Below, in pieces: positions 1 to 7,066 of a stretch of DNA of 42,127 bases. A program made the position numbers and the translations under genes. Origin of the DNA: an uncultured Prevotellaceae bacterium (GTDB taxonomy: Bacteria; Bacteroidota; Bacteroidia; Bacteroidales; Bacteroidaceae). Every line of letters begins with the position of its first letter. Position 1 is the first letter of the stretch. The stretch is taken from positions 1 to 42,127 of the forward strand of contig CAMBDA010000029.1 of the NCBI GenBank assembly GCA_945865175.1. The letters are read 5' to 3'. The notes under the pieces are model-generated. The model saw only the letters and a program-made list of their open reading frames with translations. It was not told where the DNA came from and searched no databases.

Positions 1-1
1 A

Positions 2-712
2 TCATAAGAGGCTGCTAATCGCATACAGTGGACAGATACGGACATGACGGACGGCATTATTATCTTCCTTGTCGATGTATTCCAGCGATCCGAAGTTTTC
101 CAGCGAACAACGGACGGCTTCGGTGAGATGCTTCTCGCGCATGAATATCCAGAGGCTCTTCATACCGCCTTGTGTGCCTGCCTTCACCTCGATAGGGAGA
201 ACGTGCATGTCCTGAACGGTGAGGTAGTCGATTTCAGCAATGCTCTTGCCTGTCTTTTCCCAGTAATACATGCGGGGGCGTTGGATGGGAGCCGGATAGC
301 GCATCATTTCCAAACCTGCCACCATTTCCGTGATACTGCCTTTGTTCACCAAGTCCTGTGGCGTGCCTGTCATGACCAGCCGGACAAGCTCCTGCGACAC
401 GTTGCCATCGAGACGCAATGTGGCAAGCAAGAGACCGGAATCGAGAAAGAGATATTTGATGCGACGCTCGTCTGTCTCGGCATCAAGGGGAAAACCGTTG
501 GCTGCGGTTGCCACTACGGGAGTGACGATGCCGGCAAGGGTGAGCAGATGGAGGGCTTCGCGAATCTGATAACTGCGATAGCCATCGGAAATCTGGTTGA
601 AGGTCAGCTTCTGCCCTATCTGATGACACACGCCATGGAGCGTAATGCGAAGGAGTTCGGGGTTGGCACGACGGGAATATTTGCTGAAATCTGAGAAATA
701 AATCGGAATAAT
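2..712 (-). pseudogene. 5'-truncated AAA ATPase of the DUF4143 family (C-terminal part only)
   Basis: The reading frame encodes the C-terminal portion of the common Bacteroidales ATP-binding protein with a DUF4143 domain. Recognisable pieces are the linker YFSDFSKYSRRANPELLRI, the winged-helix-like segment ending in LLTLAGIVTPV, and the nuclease-like end YYWEKTGKSIAEIDYL...LPIEVKAG. The stop is at 2-4. Reading upstream, the frame stays open to an in-frame TGA near 749-751. It contains no ATG in the expected place and none of the Walker A, Walker B or sensor motifs that make up the N-terminal half of these roughly 380-450 residue proteins. A GTG near 631 could nominally start a 209-residue product but would begin inside the family. 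Immediately 5' lie degenerate 32-bp repeats. I read it as a decayed gene. The truncation is seen directly; the cause is unknown. Confidence 0.75.
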
Positions 713-782
713 TTGTCGAAATCTGAGAAATAACTCTTCTGTTTTTGCTCAATTCCGAGAAAAACATGAAATAATGGGTGCG
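687..782. repeat. Three degenerate 32-bp tandem repeat units
   Basis: Units begin near 687, 719 and 751. The first two share the core AAATCTGAGAAATAA and the third reads AATTCCGAGAAAAA. The period is 32 bp, judged from the aligned core. The array sits directly upstream (minus strand) of the truncated DUF4143 gene and partly reads through in its frame. It has no unique spacers, so it is not a CRISPR. Confidence 0.6.
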
Positions 783-874
783 ATTATGGATGCAAATTGA
801 AATGTAATTTCGGCCAGCGAGTTTTTTGTCTGGCGAGTCCAATAGAACATTTCATGGCGAAGATGGGGAGACTG
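773..874 (-). pseudogene. Small remnant of a second DUF4143-type ATPase
   Basis: On the minus strand this stretch translates to HLRHEMFYWTRQTKNSLAEI followed by TFQFASIIAPI. It aligns with the YYWEKTGKSIAEIDYL...LPIEV segment of the neighbouring truncated gene and with the family pattern (HE)LYYWxRxxKNSxAEVD. Only about 33 residues remain. The flanks are repeat DNA, and the conserved D of AEID is replaced by T. This looks like a fossil fragment from a different member of the family, since the sequence is clearly not a copy of the first remnant. It rests on a short motif match. Confidence 0.5.
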
Positions 875-889
875 GTAATATAAAAAGAA

Positions 890-973
890 ATAATCCAAAG
901 AAATAAATTGGTGAAAATTGATAAAATCCAAGGAAATAATTCACCGAAAAGTGACAAAATCCAAGGAAATAAT
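890..973. repeat. Three 33-bp tandem repeat units
   Basis: The core AATCCAAGGAAATAA recurs with exact 33-bp spacing; the TCC of each unit falls at 894, 927 and 960. The first unit is variant (CCAAAGAAATAA) and the third is cut short. Like the 32-bp array at 687-782 it lies immediately 5' (minus strand) of a DUF4143 remnant, and the two arrays share the minus-strand core TTATTTC followed by GGATTT or AGATTT. There are no spacers. Confidence 0.65.
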
Positions 974-999
974 CAAAAAACGATGTGCAAATACTAAAT

Positions 1000-1980
1000 A
1001 TGGAAGGGAATATTCAGAAGGTGCTTGATACAAGGGGCGCACTGAGGTGCGTGCGGTTTGAATCGGGCAATGTGGGCGTGGTGACCACAAAGGGAAATAC
1101 GAAACTGGTGGTGGGACCGTTCCAACAGTTAAGTTTTGCGGAGAACGGATTTCTCAGGGTGTTTAATGGTAGGGAGTTCTTCATCGACATGAAGAATGGA
1201 GAAATTTATGCCCATATGCCGGAGTTCGTGCATTTCGGGGATTTTGAGATTGCGAATATCGGCGGGTACTTGTGTACGAGGACCAAGAAGCTGTATGAGG
1301 TGAAGGCTATTCCAGCCGAGGCTTGGCATGGAAAGTATGGGCTGTATCTGTCTCTGCCTTATAGCGGGGAGCCGGAGGAAAAAATCAAGAAAATGATGAT
1401 ATGGACTCCCTCGCGCTATGTGGTGTGCCTGCTGAATGGCGACGAGAGCGGAGTCTATTGGAAGATGCGGATGTTTGAGGACTACACGCTGCTCGTAATG
1501 GACGATAAGGGGAACTATTACCATGTGAAAAAGAGTGCGAGGTCGAGAAAAGCCGTAAAGGAGCATTTGGGCCAGGCGAAGAACGAGGCAGACAGGATGA
1601 TGATTGTCCATACTGTGCGTGAGATAGAGGAGCGGATGGCTGACTATCTGAAGATGGAGTCTGAGAAGGCGAAACGGGAGGCCGAGAAGGAGCGTGAACA
1701 GCAGATGGCGACACTCGTTTCGGCTGAACCGTTCAACATTGGCAACAAATGGGGACTGCGCAGCAAGGGACGCATTGTGGTGCCTCCTGTCTATCGCAGT
1801 GTGAAAACTCCTGTGGGACGTTACTGTGCCATGGAGTCATATCCTGGTATATGGGGTGTGATTGCTGTAGATGGTAAGGTGGAGGTAGAGCCCAGATATG
1901 AGGATGTGGTTATCCATACGGACGGGACAGTGGACTTGACGGTAAGGCCGGGGAAGGTGATAACAAAGAAATTGCCGTAG
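1000..1980 (+). CDS. WG-repeat-like protein of unknown function
   Basis: A 326-residue soluble protein with no signal peptide or membrane segment. The N-terminal third is beta-rich: GNVGVVTTKGNTKLVVGPF near residues 23-41 resembles a WG repeat. A module FIDMKNGEIYAHMP near residues 61-74 resembles two segments in the helicase encoded next door. A charged, probably helical segment spans about 191-236 (rich in K, E, R and A). The C-terminus has two WG-type repeats (NKWGLRSKGRIVVPPVY and IWGVIAVDGKVEVEPRYEDV). The ATG at 1000 is chosen; a GTG at 985 would add five residues. It lies 45 bp upstream of the helicase on the same strand, so the two are probably cotranscribed and may act together. Function is not known; a role with the helicase is inference. 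Confidence 0.75.
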   Translation: MEGNIQKVLDTRGALRCVRFESGNVGVVTTKGNTKLVVGPFQQLSFAENGFLRVFNGREFFIDMKNGEIYAHMPEFVHFGDFEIANIGGYLCTRTKKLYEVKAIPAEAWHGKYGLYLSLPYSGEPEEKIKKMMIWTPSRYVVCLLNGDESGVYWKMRMFEDYTLLVMDDKGNYYHVKKSARSRKAVKEHLGQAKNEADRMMIVHTVREIEERMADYLKMESEKAKREAEKEREQQMATLVSAEPFNIGNKWGLRSKGRIVVPPVYRSVKTPVGRYCAMESYPGIWGVIAVDGKVEVEPRYEDVVIHTDGTVDLTVRPGKVITKKLP

Positions 1981-1984
1981 TTTA

Positions 1985-2012
1985 GCTTAGAGAACGTGGC
2001 TTAGAGAGTTCC
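1985..2012 (+). repeat. Short interspersed repeat, copy 1 (intergenic)
   Basis: GCTTAGAGAAC, three variable bases, then GCTTAGAGAGTTCC. A near-identical copy lies inside the helicase gene at 2892-2919 (three internal mismatches and one near the end). This copy fills most of the gap between the WG-like gene and the helicase gene. Confidence 0.6.
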
Positions 2013-2025
2013 ACATTTTTACAAT

Positions 2026-4305
2026 ATGCTGAGAGACTATCAGATAGAGATTTGCGAAAAGGTCAATGGGGCATTCGAGGCGCATCGTAGCGTAATGATG
2101 CAGATGCCTACCGGTACGGGGAAGACCGTTGTACTTGCTTCGCTCGTGAAGCAGTATCTGAACAGGGATGCTGATTGTTCGGTGCTGATTGTGGCACACC
2201 GCATAGAACTGATCGAGCAGACAGGAACGTTTCTGAACCACTTCGGGATAGACTACGGGGTGATTGCAGGAGGCAAACGGCCCGCAGTGCTCAAGCGGGT
2301 GATGGTAGCGTCTGTACAGACTCTCAGCTCTAAGCTCAGTTCTCTTAACTCTCTCCTCTCCCCTTCGTTGGTGGTGATTGACGAGGCGCATCATGCACTG
2401 GCCAGGACCTATCAGATGCTGTGGACGGCATGGCCGGAGGCGAAGTTCTTGGGGCTGACGGCTACACCGTATCGAATGAGCGGCGATGGTTTCACGGATT
2501 TGTTTGAGGTGCTCGTAGATTCTTGGAGCGTCAAGCAGTTTATTGCTGACGGATGGCTCTCGCCCTACGACTATTATTCCATCCGTCCGGACAGTGAGGA
2601 TCAGCAGGAGATAGACTCCCTGAGGAAACGTGGTGCGGACGGAGATTTCCAGATGAAGGAGCTGCGGGAGAAACTGGACGTGCGGCCAAGCATTGAAAGG
2701 TTGTTTGAGGCGTTCGAGCGGTTTGCCTTCGACAAGAAAGGAATCATCTATGCCATCGACATTGCCCATGCGGAGCATATCGCTGAGTTTTACAGGCTGC
2801 AAGGGGTGAATGCTGTGGCGATTAGTTCCAAGACTCCCACATCTGAGAGGAGACAGCTATTGGAACGGTTTAAAGGCCATGGAAGCTTAGAGCTTAGAGA
2901 ACTTAGCTTAGAGAGTCCCCAAGGCTCAAAGCAACTGACTCCTGTATCTAATCAAAATACTCTAAGCACTAATCTCAATTCTCTAATCTCCATTCAGATA
3001 CTTGTGAGCGTTGACCTCTTTTCCGAAGGCTTTGACTGTCCTGACGTGGAGTTTATCCAAATGGCACGGCCTACGCTGTCGTTGGCAAAGTACCTGCAGA
3101 TGGTGGGACGTGGACTGCGCCCCTGCAAGGGAAAGCAGTGCTGCACGATTATCGACAATGTGGGGCTGTACCGCACATTCGGACTGCCCTCTGTGGACAG
3201 GGACTGGGGAGCGTACTTCGCAGGTTATGAGGAATTAGGAATGAGGGATGAGGAATTGGCGGATGGTAACGAGCAGTTCCTATGGTTAGGCAGTGGCGAC
3301 TTGCGAGAGGAAAATGATGCCGACATCGTCAGGATTATCTCGCACGAGGGAATGCAGTCGCAGTTCACGAAGCTGAGCAGGAGAGGCTTTGAGCGCAGGA
3401 AAAAGGGGAAGGTGTGGGTATGGATAGACATGATAAACGGCGTGGAGTTTGACCGACACCCGAAAGTCATCAACTATAGGGGACTGGAATTGAGTACCGC
3501 CGATGGAGATACCTTCTTCCCAAGAATCAGCTCGAAGTGGATTGACGCGAAACATGGTATCAGCCGCAAGGCATTGGAGACACAGGTGGGAGACGGTATC
3601 GTCTGGATGAAGCTGTATATCTCGCTGGCCATGCCCGACAAAGTGCTGCAACTGCAAGCCGTCAAGCCTAACCAAATGAGAATCTACAAGGACGAGCAGG
3701 GGAAGGTATATCTTCAACAAGACCCTGACCATGCTCCCGTAAGCGAGGAAGAGGCTGGCGGAAGGAAGGCGTTCATGGCCCTGTGCGACAAGGGGCAGAA
3801 GGCATGGGAAGAGATGAAGAAGCGTATCCGCAAGAGTACCTTGCAATACGATACCAAGAAGAGATGGTGGCAGTTACCGGAAGGAAGCATAAAGGAACCG
3901 TATGACGGCAAGAAAAGTTCTTCCTTATACCATATTATATATAAGGAGGACGGGCAGAGCAAGGAGTTCTGGATGGACGAGACTTCCGGTTTTACCTACC
4001 GCCACCGTCCGGTACTGTGCAAGCGGGGATTCGTGGAGTTACTGTATGATGGCGATGTGGTCTATATCCAGAACATCCACGAGGAGCGCTTCATGCCCTA
4101 CCGTAACTGGGAGATACGGGCCGACAATCGCATCTGCACAATAGGCAACAAACTCTATTTCAACGAGGAAAAGGATGTGAGAAGCTACCGGATAAAGAAG
4201 CGCAGCGATGACTTCCGCATGTTCGTAGTGGAAGAGAGGATAGAGTTTGATGAGTTTATCATTATCAACGAGGCCGGAAAGAAATTGGAAATAAAGACAT
4301 TGTGA
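2026..4305 (+). CDS. SF2 DEAH-box helicase with long C-terminal extension
   Basis: A 759-residue superfamily 2 helicase resembling RadD/YejH-type enzymes in its core. Motifs seen: Walker A PTGTGKT (28-34), motif Ia VAHRIELIEQ, motif II VVIDEAHH (DEAH 119-122), motif III LTATPYR (144-150), motif V LVSVDLFSEGFDCPDVEF and motif VI QMVGRGLRP (358-366). Known family role: ATP-dependent remodelling of DNA or RNA. Residues 287-322 are a low-complexity insert rich in S, L and N between motifs IV and V. It is encoded by short interspersed repeats and is absent from the usual spacing of these motifs. The C-terminal ~370 residues match no domain I know but contain two copies (near 463-490 and 645-675) of a module also present in the upstream WG-like protein. 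The ATG at 2026 follows 45 bp after the upstream stop. All motifs are intact, so it is probably active. Confidence 0.85.
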   Translation: MLRDYQIEICEKVNGAFEAHRSVMMQMPTGTGKTVVLASLVKQYLNRDADCSVLIVAHRIELIEQTGTFLNHFGIDYGVIAGGKRPAVLKRVMVASVQTLSSKLSSLNSLLSPSLVVIDEAHHALARTYQMLWTAWPEAKFLGLTATPYRMSGDGFTDLFEVLVDSWSVKQFIADGWLSPYDYYSIRPDSEDQQEIDSLRKRGADGDFQMKELREKLDVRPSIERLFEAFERFAFDKKGIIYAIDIAHAEHIAEFYRLQGVNAVAISSKTPTSERRQLLERFKGHGSLELRELSLESPQGSKQLTPVSNQNTLSTNLNSLISIQILVSVDLFSEGFDCPDVEFIQMARPTLSLAKYLQMVGRGLRPCKGKQCCTIIDNVGLYRTFGLPSVDRDWGAYFAGYEELGMRDEELADGNEQFLWLGSGDLREENDADIVRIISHEGMQSQFTKLSRRGFERRKKGKVWVWIDMINGVEFDRHPKVINYRGLELSTADGDTFFPRISSKWIDAKHGISRKALETQVGDGIVWMKLYISLAMPDKVLQLQAVKPNQMRIYKDEQGKVYLQQDPDHAPVSEEEAGGRKAFMALCDKGQKAWEEMKKRIRKSTLQYDTKKRWWQLPEGSIKEPYDGKKSSSLYHIIYKEDGQSKEFWMDETSGFTYRHRPVLCKRGFVELLYDGDVVYIQNIHEERFMPYRNWEIRADNRICTIGNKLYFNEEKDVRSYRIKKRSDDFRMFVVEERIEFDEFIIINEAGKKLEIKTL
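2320..2362 (-). repeat. Short interspersed repeat inside helicase gene (inverted copy)
   Basis: Minus-strand reading contains GAGAACTGAGCTTAGAGCTGAGAGT in two adjacent blocks, related to the GCTTAGAGAAC family. It is translated in frame as an S/L/N-rich stretch (residues ~99-112) just before the DEAH motif. Confidence 0.5.
2884..2992. repeat. In-frame insert with inverted repeat ends in helicase gene
   Basis: The left arm (2884-2919) carries GCTTAGAGAAC...GCTTAGAGAGTCCC. The right arm (2959-2991) is a related sequence in opposite orientation (minus strand GATTAGAGAATTGAG...GCTTAGAGT). About 40 bp of unrelated sequence lies between. This gives a MITE-like layout of roughly 110 bp that keeps the helicase frame open and adds about 36 residues between motifs IV and V. 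Confidence 0.55.
3229..3259 (+). repeat. GAATTAGGAATGAGG-type short repeat in helicase gene
   Basis: A G/A-rich iterated stretch (GAGGAATTAGGAATGAGGG then ATGAGGAATTGG) inside the coding sequence, translated as EELGMRDEELADG after motif VI. It resembles the AATTAGGAATGAGG repeats I associate with Bacteroidales intergenic DNA. It appears to be a second repeat family inserted in the same gene. Confidence 0.4.
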
Positions 4306-4369
4306 AGGGTGAGTGAATTATCCACAGCGGACGAGGGGGAACACTCATCAGTCATTGGAGACTGGAAAA

Positions 4370-4397
4370 AGTCCTCCCCCAGCTAAAGGGGAGGACT
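4370..4397. terminator. Hairpin between convergent helicase and VOC genes
   Basis: AGTCCTCCCC and GGGGAGGACT form a perfect 10-bp stem around an 8-base loop. It lies 64 bp after the helicase stop and 10 bp past the stop of the convergent VOC gene, so it can serve both directions. No clear T-run follows. Confidence 0.55.
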
Positions 4398-4407
4398 CGG
4401 CGAACAA

Positions 4408-4953
4408 TCATTTGACTATTTCGCAGAATTCGATGCGTTCGTTGTTGGGGCCCAGGATGAAGAAATAGCGGGCTCCTTTTTCCCAGAAGGCGATGTCGTG
4501 GATGTGGTCGTCCACCATGGTATAGCCGGCTTCCTTGATGCGCGCGTAGAGGGTGTCGATGTTCTCTACGTCCAGGCAGAAGTGGTCCACGGCTCCTGCC
4601 TGCATGGCGGGCTTGTCGGTGGGGATGATTTCGAGCAACAGATTGCCCAGTTGTACGAAGGCAAAGTCGCGCCCGTTGATGTCGTGACGGGTGGCCAGCT
4701 TGAAGCCCAGCCCCAGATAGAAATCGATGGTCTTCTGCACCTCAGTGGTGGGAATGCCGATGTGCTGGATGCCCTTGGAGAAGGCATTCACGTCGAATCC
4801 CTGGGCAGGGATGTTCTCTTCGGCAAAGAGGGCAGGAGCAGGGGCGGCTTCGTCTGTGGAAACCCCGGTGGCGGTTTGTGAGGGTTGCTGCTGGCAGCCG
4901 CACCACAGCAGTAGGGCACTGGCCCATAGCAGTTTTTTCTTCATTATTGTCAT
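4408..4953 (-). CDS. VOC/glyoxalase-fold lipoprotein
   Basis: 181 residues. An N-terminal export signal with a lipobox-like LWCGC predicts lipidation at Cys20. A linker rich in A, P, T and E follows, then one vicinal-oxygen-chelate domain from about residue 60. The four usual metal-ligand positions are occupied: H in IQHIGIP, E in LLLEIIP, H in VDHFCLD and E in RIEFCE. Known members are glyoxalase I, dioxygenases and resistance proteins; the substrate here cannot be told from sequence. Two starts are possible (MTIMKKK at 4953 or MKKK at 4944); the second leaves a more typical signal peptide. It follows the outer-membrane protein gene by 21 bp and is probably in the same transcript. Confidence 0.8.
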   Translation of the reverse strand: MTIMKKKLLWASALLLWCGCQQQPSQTATGVSTDEAAPAPALFAEENIPAQGFDVNAFSKGIQHIGIPTTEVQKTIDFYLGLGFKLATRHDINGRDFAFVQLGNLLLEIIPTDKPAMQAGAVDHFCLDVENIDTLYARIKEAGYTMVDDHIHDIAFWEKGARYFFILGPNNERIEFCEIVK

Positions 4954-4974
4954 GTGAGGATAGATGAGGGGGGA

Positions 4975-5466
4975 TTAGAAATAGAAGCCGAAGCCCACCT
5001 TGAGACCCACGGTGCTGCCTTCCGAGAACTTGTTCATGCACAGGTCGTAGTAGAGGGCAGGCTCCACGGACACGTGGCGGTTGAGATAGAAGCAGTAGCC
5101 CACCTCAGGCGTAAGCTGGACATAGTTGTCATTGACGGAGCGGTGCTCATACTGCAGGCCGCAGCCCAGGTAGAGCCCGTTCTGCTGGATGTAGTAGCGG
5201 AAGCCAGTGCCCACCTGCACGTTGTCTATATTGTGACCGTGTTTGACATACTGGTGGTTGTAGCCCAGACGACCGTAAATCATCCAGTCGTCCTCCACAA
5301 AGTAACCGCCGGTGAACTGCAGTCCGAGCGTAACCTTCTGGTCCTTGCTGTAGGAGAGGTTGAGCCCTGTGAGGGAGGTGTTCAGATAGGACGTGAACTT
5401 CTCGAACTGTGCATGGGCACTCATTGAAATCACTGCCATGAGCAGTGTGATAAAAGTCTTTTTCAT
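4975..5466 (-). CDS. Small outer-membrane beta-barrel protein
   Basis: 163 residues from the ATG at 5466, which gives a clean signal peptide MKKTFITLLMAVISMSAHA with likely cleavage before Q. The frame extends upstream to 5532, but those codons lack a signal and overlap the promoter region. The mature part alternates hydrophobic and polar residues in strands (LGLQFTGGYF, IYGRLGYNHQY, VGTGFRYYI, LYLGCGLQYEH, VGLKVGFGFYF) and ends in an aromatic residue as expected for Bam-dependent insertion. The size suggests an 8-stranded barrel. No specific function can be assigned. It sits between cstA and the VOC lipoprotein on the same strand. Confidence 0.75.
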   Translation of the reverse strand: MKKTFITLLMAVISMSAHAQFEKFTSYLNTSLTGLNLSYSKDQKVTLGLQFTGGYFVEDDWMIYGRLGYNHQYVKHGHNIDNVQVGTGFRYYIQQNGLYLGCGLQYEHRSVNDNYVQLTPEVGYCFYLNRHVSVEPALYYDLCMNKFSEGSTVGLKVGFGFYF

Positions 5467-5501
5467 AAGCCAGTTTTTTTTGTTTCTATGAATATTCCTC
5501 A

Positions 5502-5509
5502 CGAAATTA
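5502..5509 (-). promoter_or_regulatory. Possible -7 box for the outer-membrane protein gene
   Basis: Minus strand TAATTTCG, one base off TAnnTTTG, 36 bp upstream of the ATG at 5466. Confidence 0.3.
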
Positions 5510-5548
5510 CATATTCTTGTCGTATTGGCCAAATTTCTCCGTATTTTT

Positions 5549-6955
5549 TCACTTTTGTTTAGAAAACCAGCGGAAGAAAAGGAGGGTGAGCGACATGCTG
5601 AACAGTAAACCTGCCAGAATGGAGACTGTGAGCGGAAGGCTGAACCCTTCGGGCGCGGTGAGGATGTAGCTGCCCGTGACTACGGTCATGAAGACGGCGG
5701 GAACGAGCGACACCCAGAACAGCTTGTGCTGGCGTGCCAGCCATACGGTGATGGCCCACAGGGTGATGGTGGCCAGTGTCTGGTTGAACCATGCAAAATA
5801 GCGCCACAGGATGTTGAAGTCGATGTTGAGGAGCACGAAGGCGATGGCAAAGATGGGCAGGGAGAGGAGCAGACGGCTCCACAGGCGCTGTTGGCCGATG
5901 TGCATGAAATCGGCGGTGATGAGGCGTGCACTGCGCAGGGCGGTGTCGCCGCTGGTGATGGGTGCGGCCACCACGCCCAGCACAGCCAGCACGGCACCCA
6001 CAGTGCCCAGCCAGCTCTGGCAGATGTCGTTGACCACTACGGCCGGATTGCCCATTTGTGCCAGTTGCTCGTAGCTGCCTGCAAACTTGATGGCTGCTGC
6101 GGCCCAGATGAGGGCCACAATGCCCTCGGTGATCATGGCTCCGTAGAAGACGGGACGGCCCAGCCGCTCGTTTTTCATGCAACGTGCCATCATGGGGCTT
6201 TGTGTGGCGTGGAATCCGCTAATGGCACCGCAGGCGATGGTGATGCACAGCATGGGGAACACCTTGAGCCCTTTGGGGTGGCAGCTGGCAAGTCCGTCGG
6301 TGAGTTCGGGCATCCATCCGTCCTTGCACAGTACGCCTCCGCCCACGCCTACAGCCATGATGAGCAGTGCCAGGCCGAAGAGGGGATAGATGCGGCCTAT
6401 GAGCTGGTTGATGGGCAGCACGGTGGCCAGGATGTAATAGAGGAAGATGACAGCCGTCCAGAAGGTGACACTGCCCACCCAGCCCCAGTCGGGTGTGAGC
6501 GTGGCCAGCAGGCCTGCGGGGGTGGTCACAAAAACCGCTCCCACCAGAAGCATCAGCAGCAGGGCCAGCACACGCATGGTGTGGCGCATGGCTCCGCCCA
6601 GCTGGGTGCCCACAATCTCGGGAAGCGACACGCCTCCCATGCGCAGGCTCATCATACCGCTCAGATAGTCATGGACTGCACCGGCAAAGATGCATCCTGC
6701 CACTATCCACAGATAGGCGGCGGGCCCGAAGAGGATGCCCATGATGGCACCGAAGATGGGACCTGTGCCTGCAATGTTGAGGAACTGTATGAGGAACACT
6801 TTCCATGTGGGCATGGGGATATAGTCCACTCCGTCGGCGCGGGTGTAGCAGGGGGTGGACAGACTGGGGTCGCTGCCGAATACCTTTTCCACGAAGGCCC
6901 CGTACAGCAGATAGCCGAGCAGAAGGCACACAAGTGCCACAATAAATGTAATCAT
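5549..6955 (-). CDS. cstA: Carbon starvation protein A family transporter
   Basis: 468 residues, almost entirely hydrophobic with a dozen or more predicted membrane helices. The N-terminal signature of CstA is present: LLLGYLLYGAFVEKVFG, GVDYIPMPTWKVFLIQFLNIAGTGPIFGAI and VHDYLSGMMSLRMGGVSLPE. A second conserved block, GAISGFHATQSPMMARC, lies mid-protein. Family members import peptides or pyruvate during carbon limitation. It is much shorter than the ~700-residue E. coli CstA, as is usual for the short form. It is divergent from the LuxR-type regulator at 7067, with facing promoters in the 111-bp gap, which makes that regulator a candidate controller (inference). Confidence 0.9.
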   Translation of the reverse strand: MITFIVALVCLLLGYLLYGAFVEKVFGSDPSLSTPCYTRADGVDYIPMPTWKVFLIQFLNIAGTGPIFGAIMGILFGPAAYLWIVAGCIFAGAVHDYLSGMMSLRMGGVSLPEIVGTQLGGAMRHTMRVLALLLMLLVGAVFVTTPAGLLATLTPDWGWVGSVTFWTAVIFLYYILATVLPINQLIGRIYPLFGLALLIMAVGVGGGVLCKDGWMPELTDGLASCHPKGLKVFPMLCITIACGAISGFHATQSPMMARCMKNERLGRPVFYGAMITEGIVALIWAAAAIKFAGSYEQLAQMGNPAVVVNDICQSWLGTVGAVLAVLGVVAAPITSGDTALRSARLITADFMHIGQQRLWSRLLLSLPIFAIAFVLLNIDFNILWRYFAWFNQTLATITLWAITVWLARQHKLFWVSLVPAVFMTVVTGSYILTAPEGFSLPLTVSILAGLLFSMSLTLLFFRWFSKQK

Positions 6956-7014
6956 TTTTTCTTTTTTGTTGAGAATTGTAATGTAATCTTATGCTTTTTC
7001 GTGCAATTTATACG

Positions 7015-7022
7015 CAAAGTTA
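7015..7022 (-). promoter_or_regulatory. -7 promoter element for cstA
   Basis: Minus strand TAACTTTG, matching the Bacteroidales TAnnTTTG consensus, 59 bp before the cstA ATG. Confidence 0.55.
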
Positions 7023-7054
7023 ACAAATAATATTCATATTAATAAAAAAATGAC

Positions 7055-7062
7055 TATCTTTG
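7055..7062 (+). promoter_or_regulatory. -7 promoter element for the LuxR-type regulator
   Basis: TATCTTTG ends only 4 bp before the ATG at 7067, so transcription would begin at or next to the start codon (leaderless mRNA) unless a downstream start is used. Confidence 0.5.
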
Positions 7063-7066
7063 TGGC

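Noticed and set aside
687..973. CRISPR array
   Set aside because: Repeat units are adjacent with no unique spacers, are degenerate, and no cas gene is present.
5726..7030. 434-codon frame antisense to cstA
   Set aside because: Runs through the cstA promoter region and has shadow composition (His, Gly, Gln); cstA is clearly the real gene.
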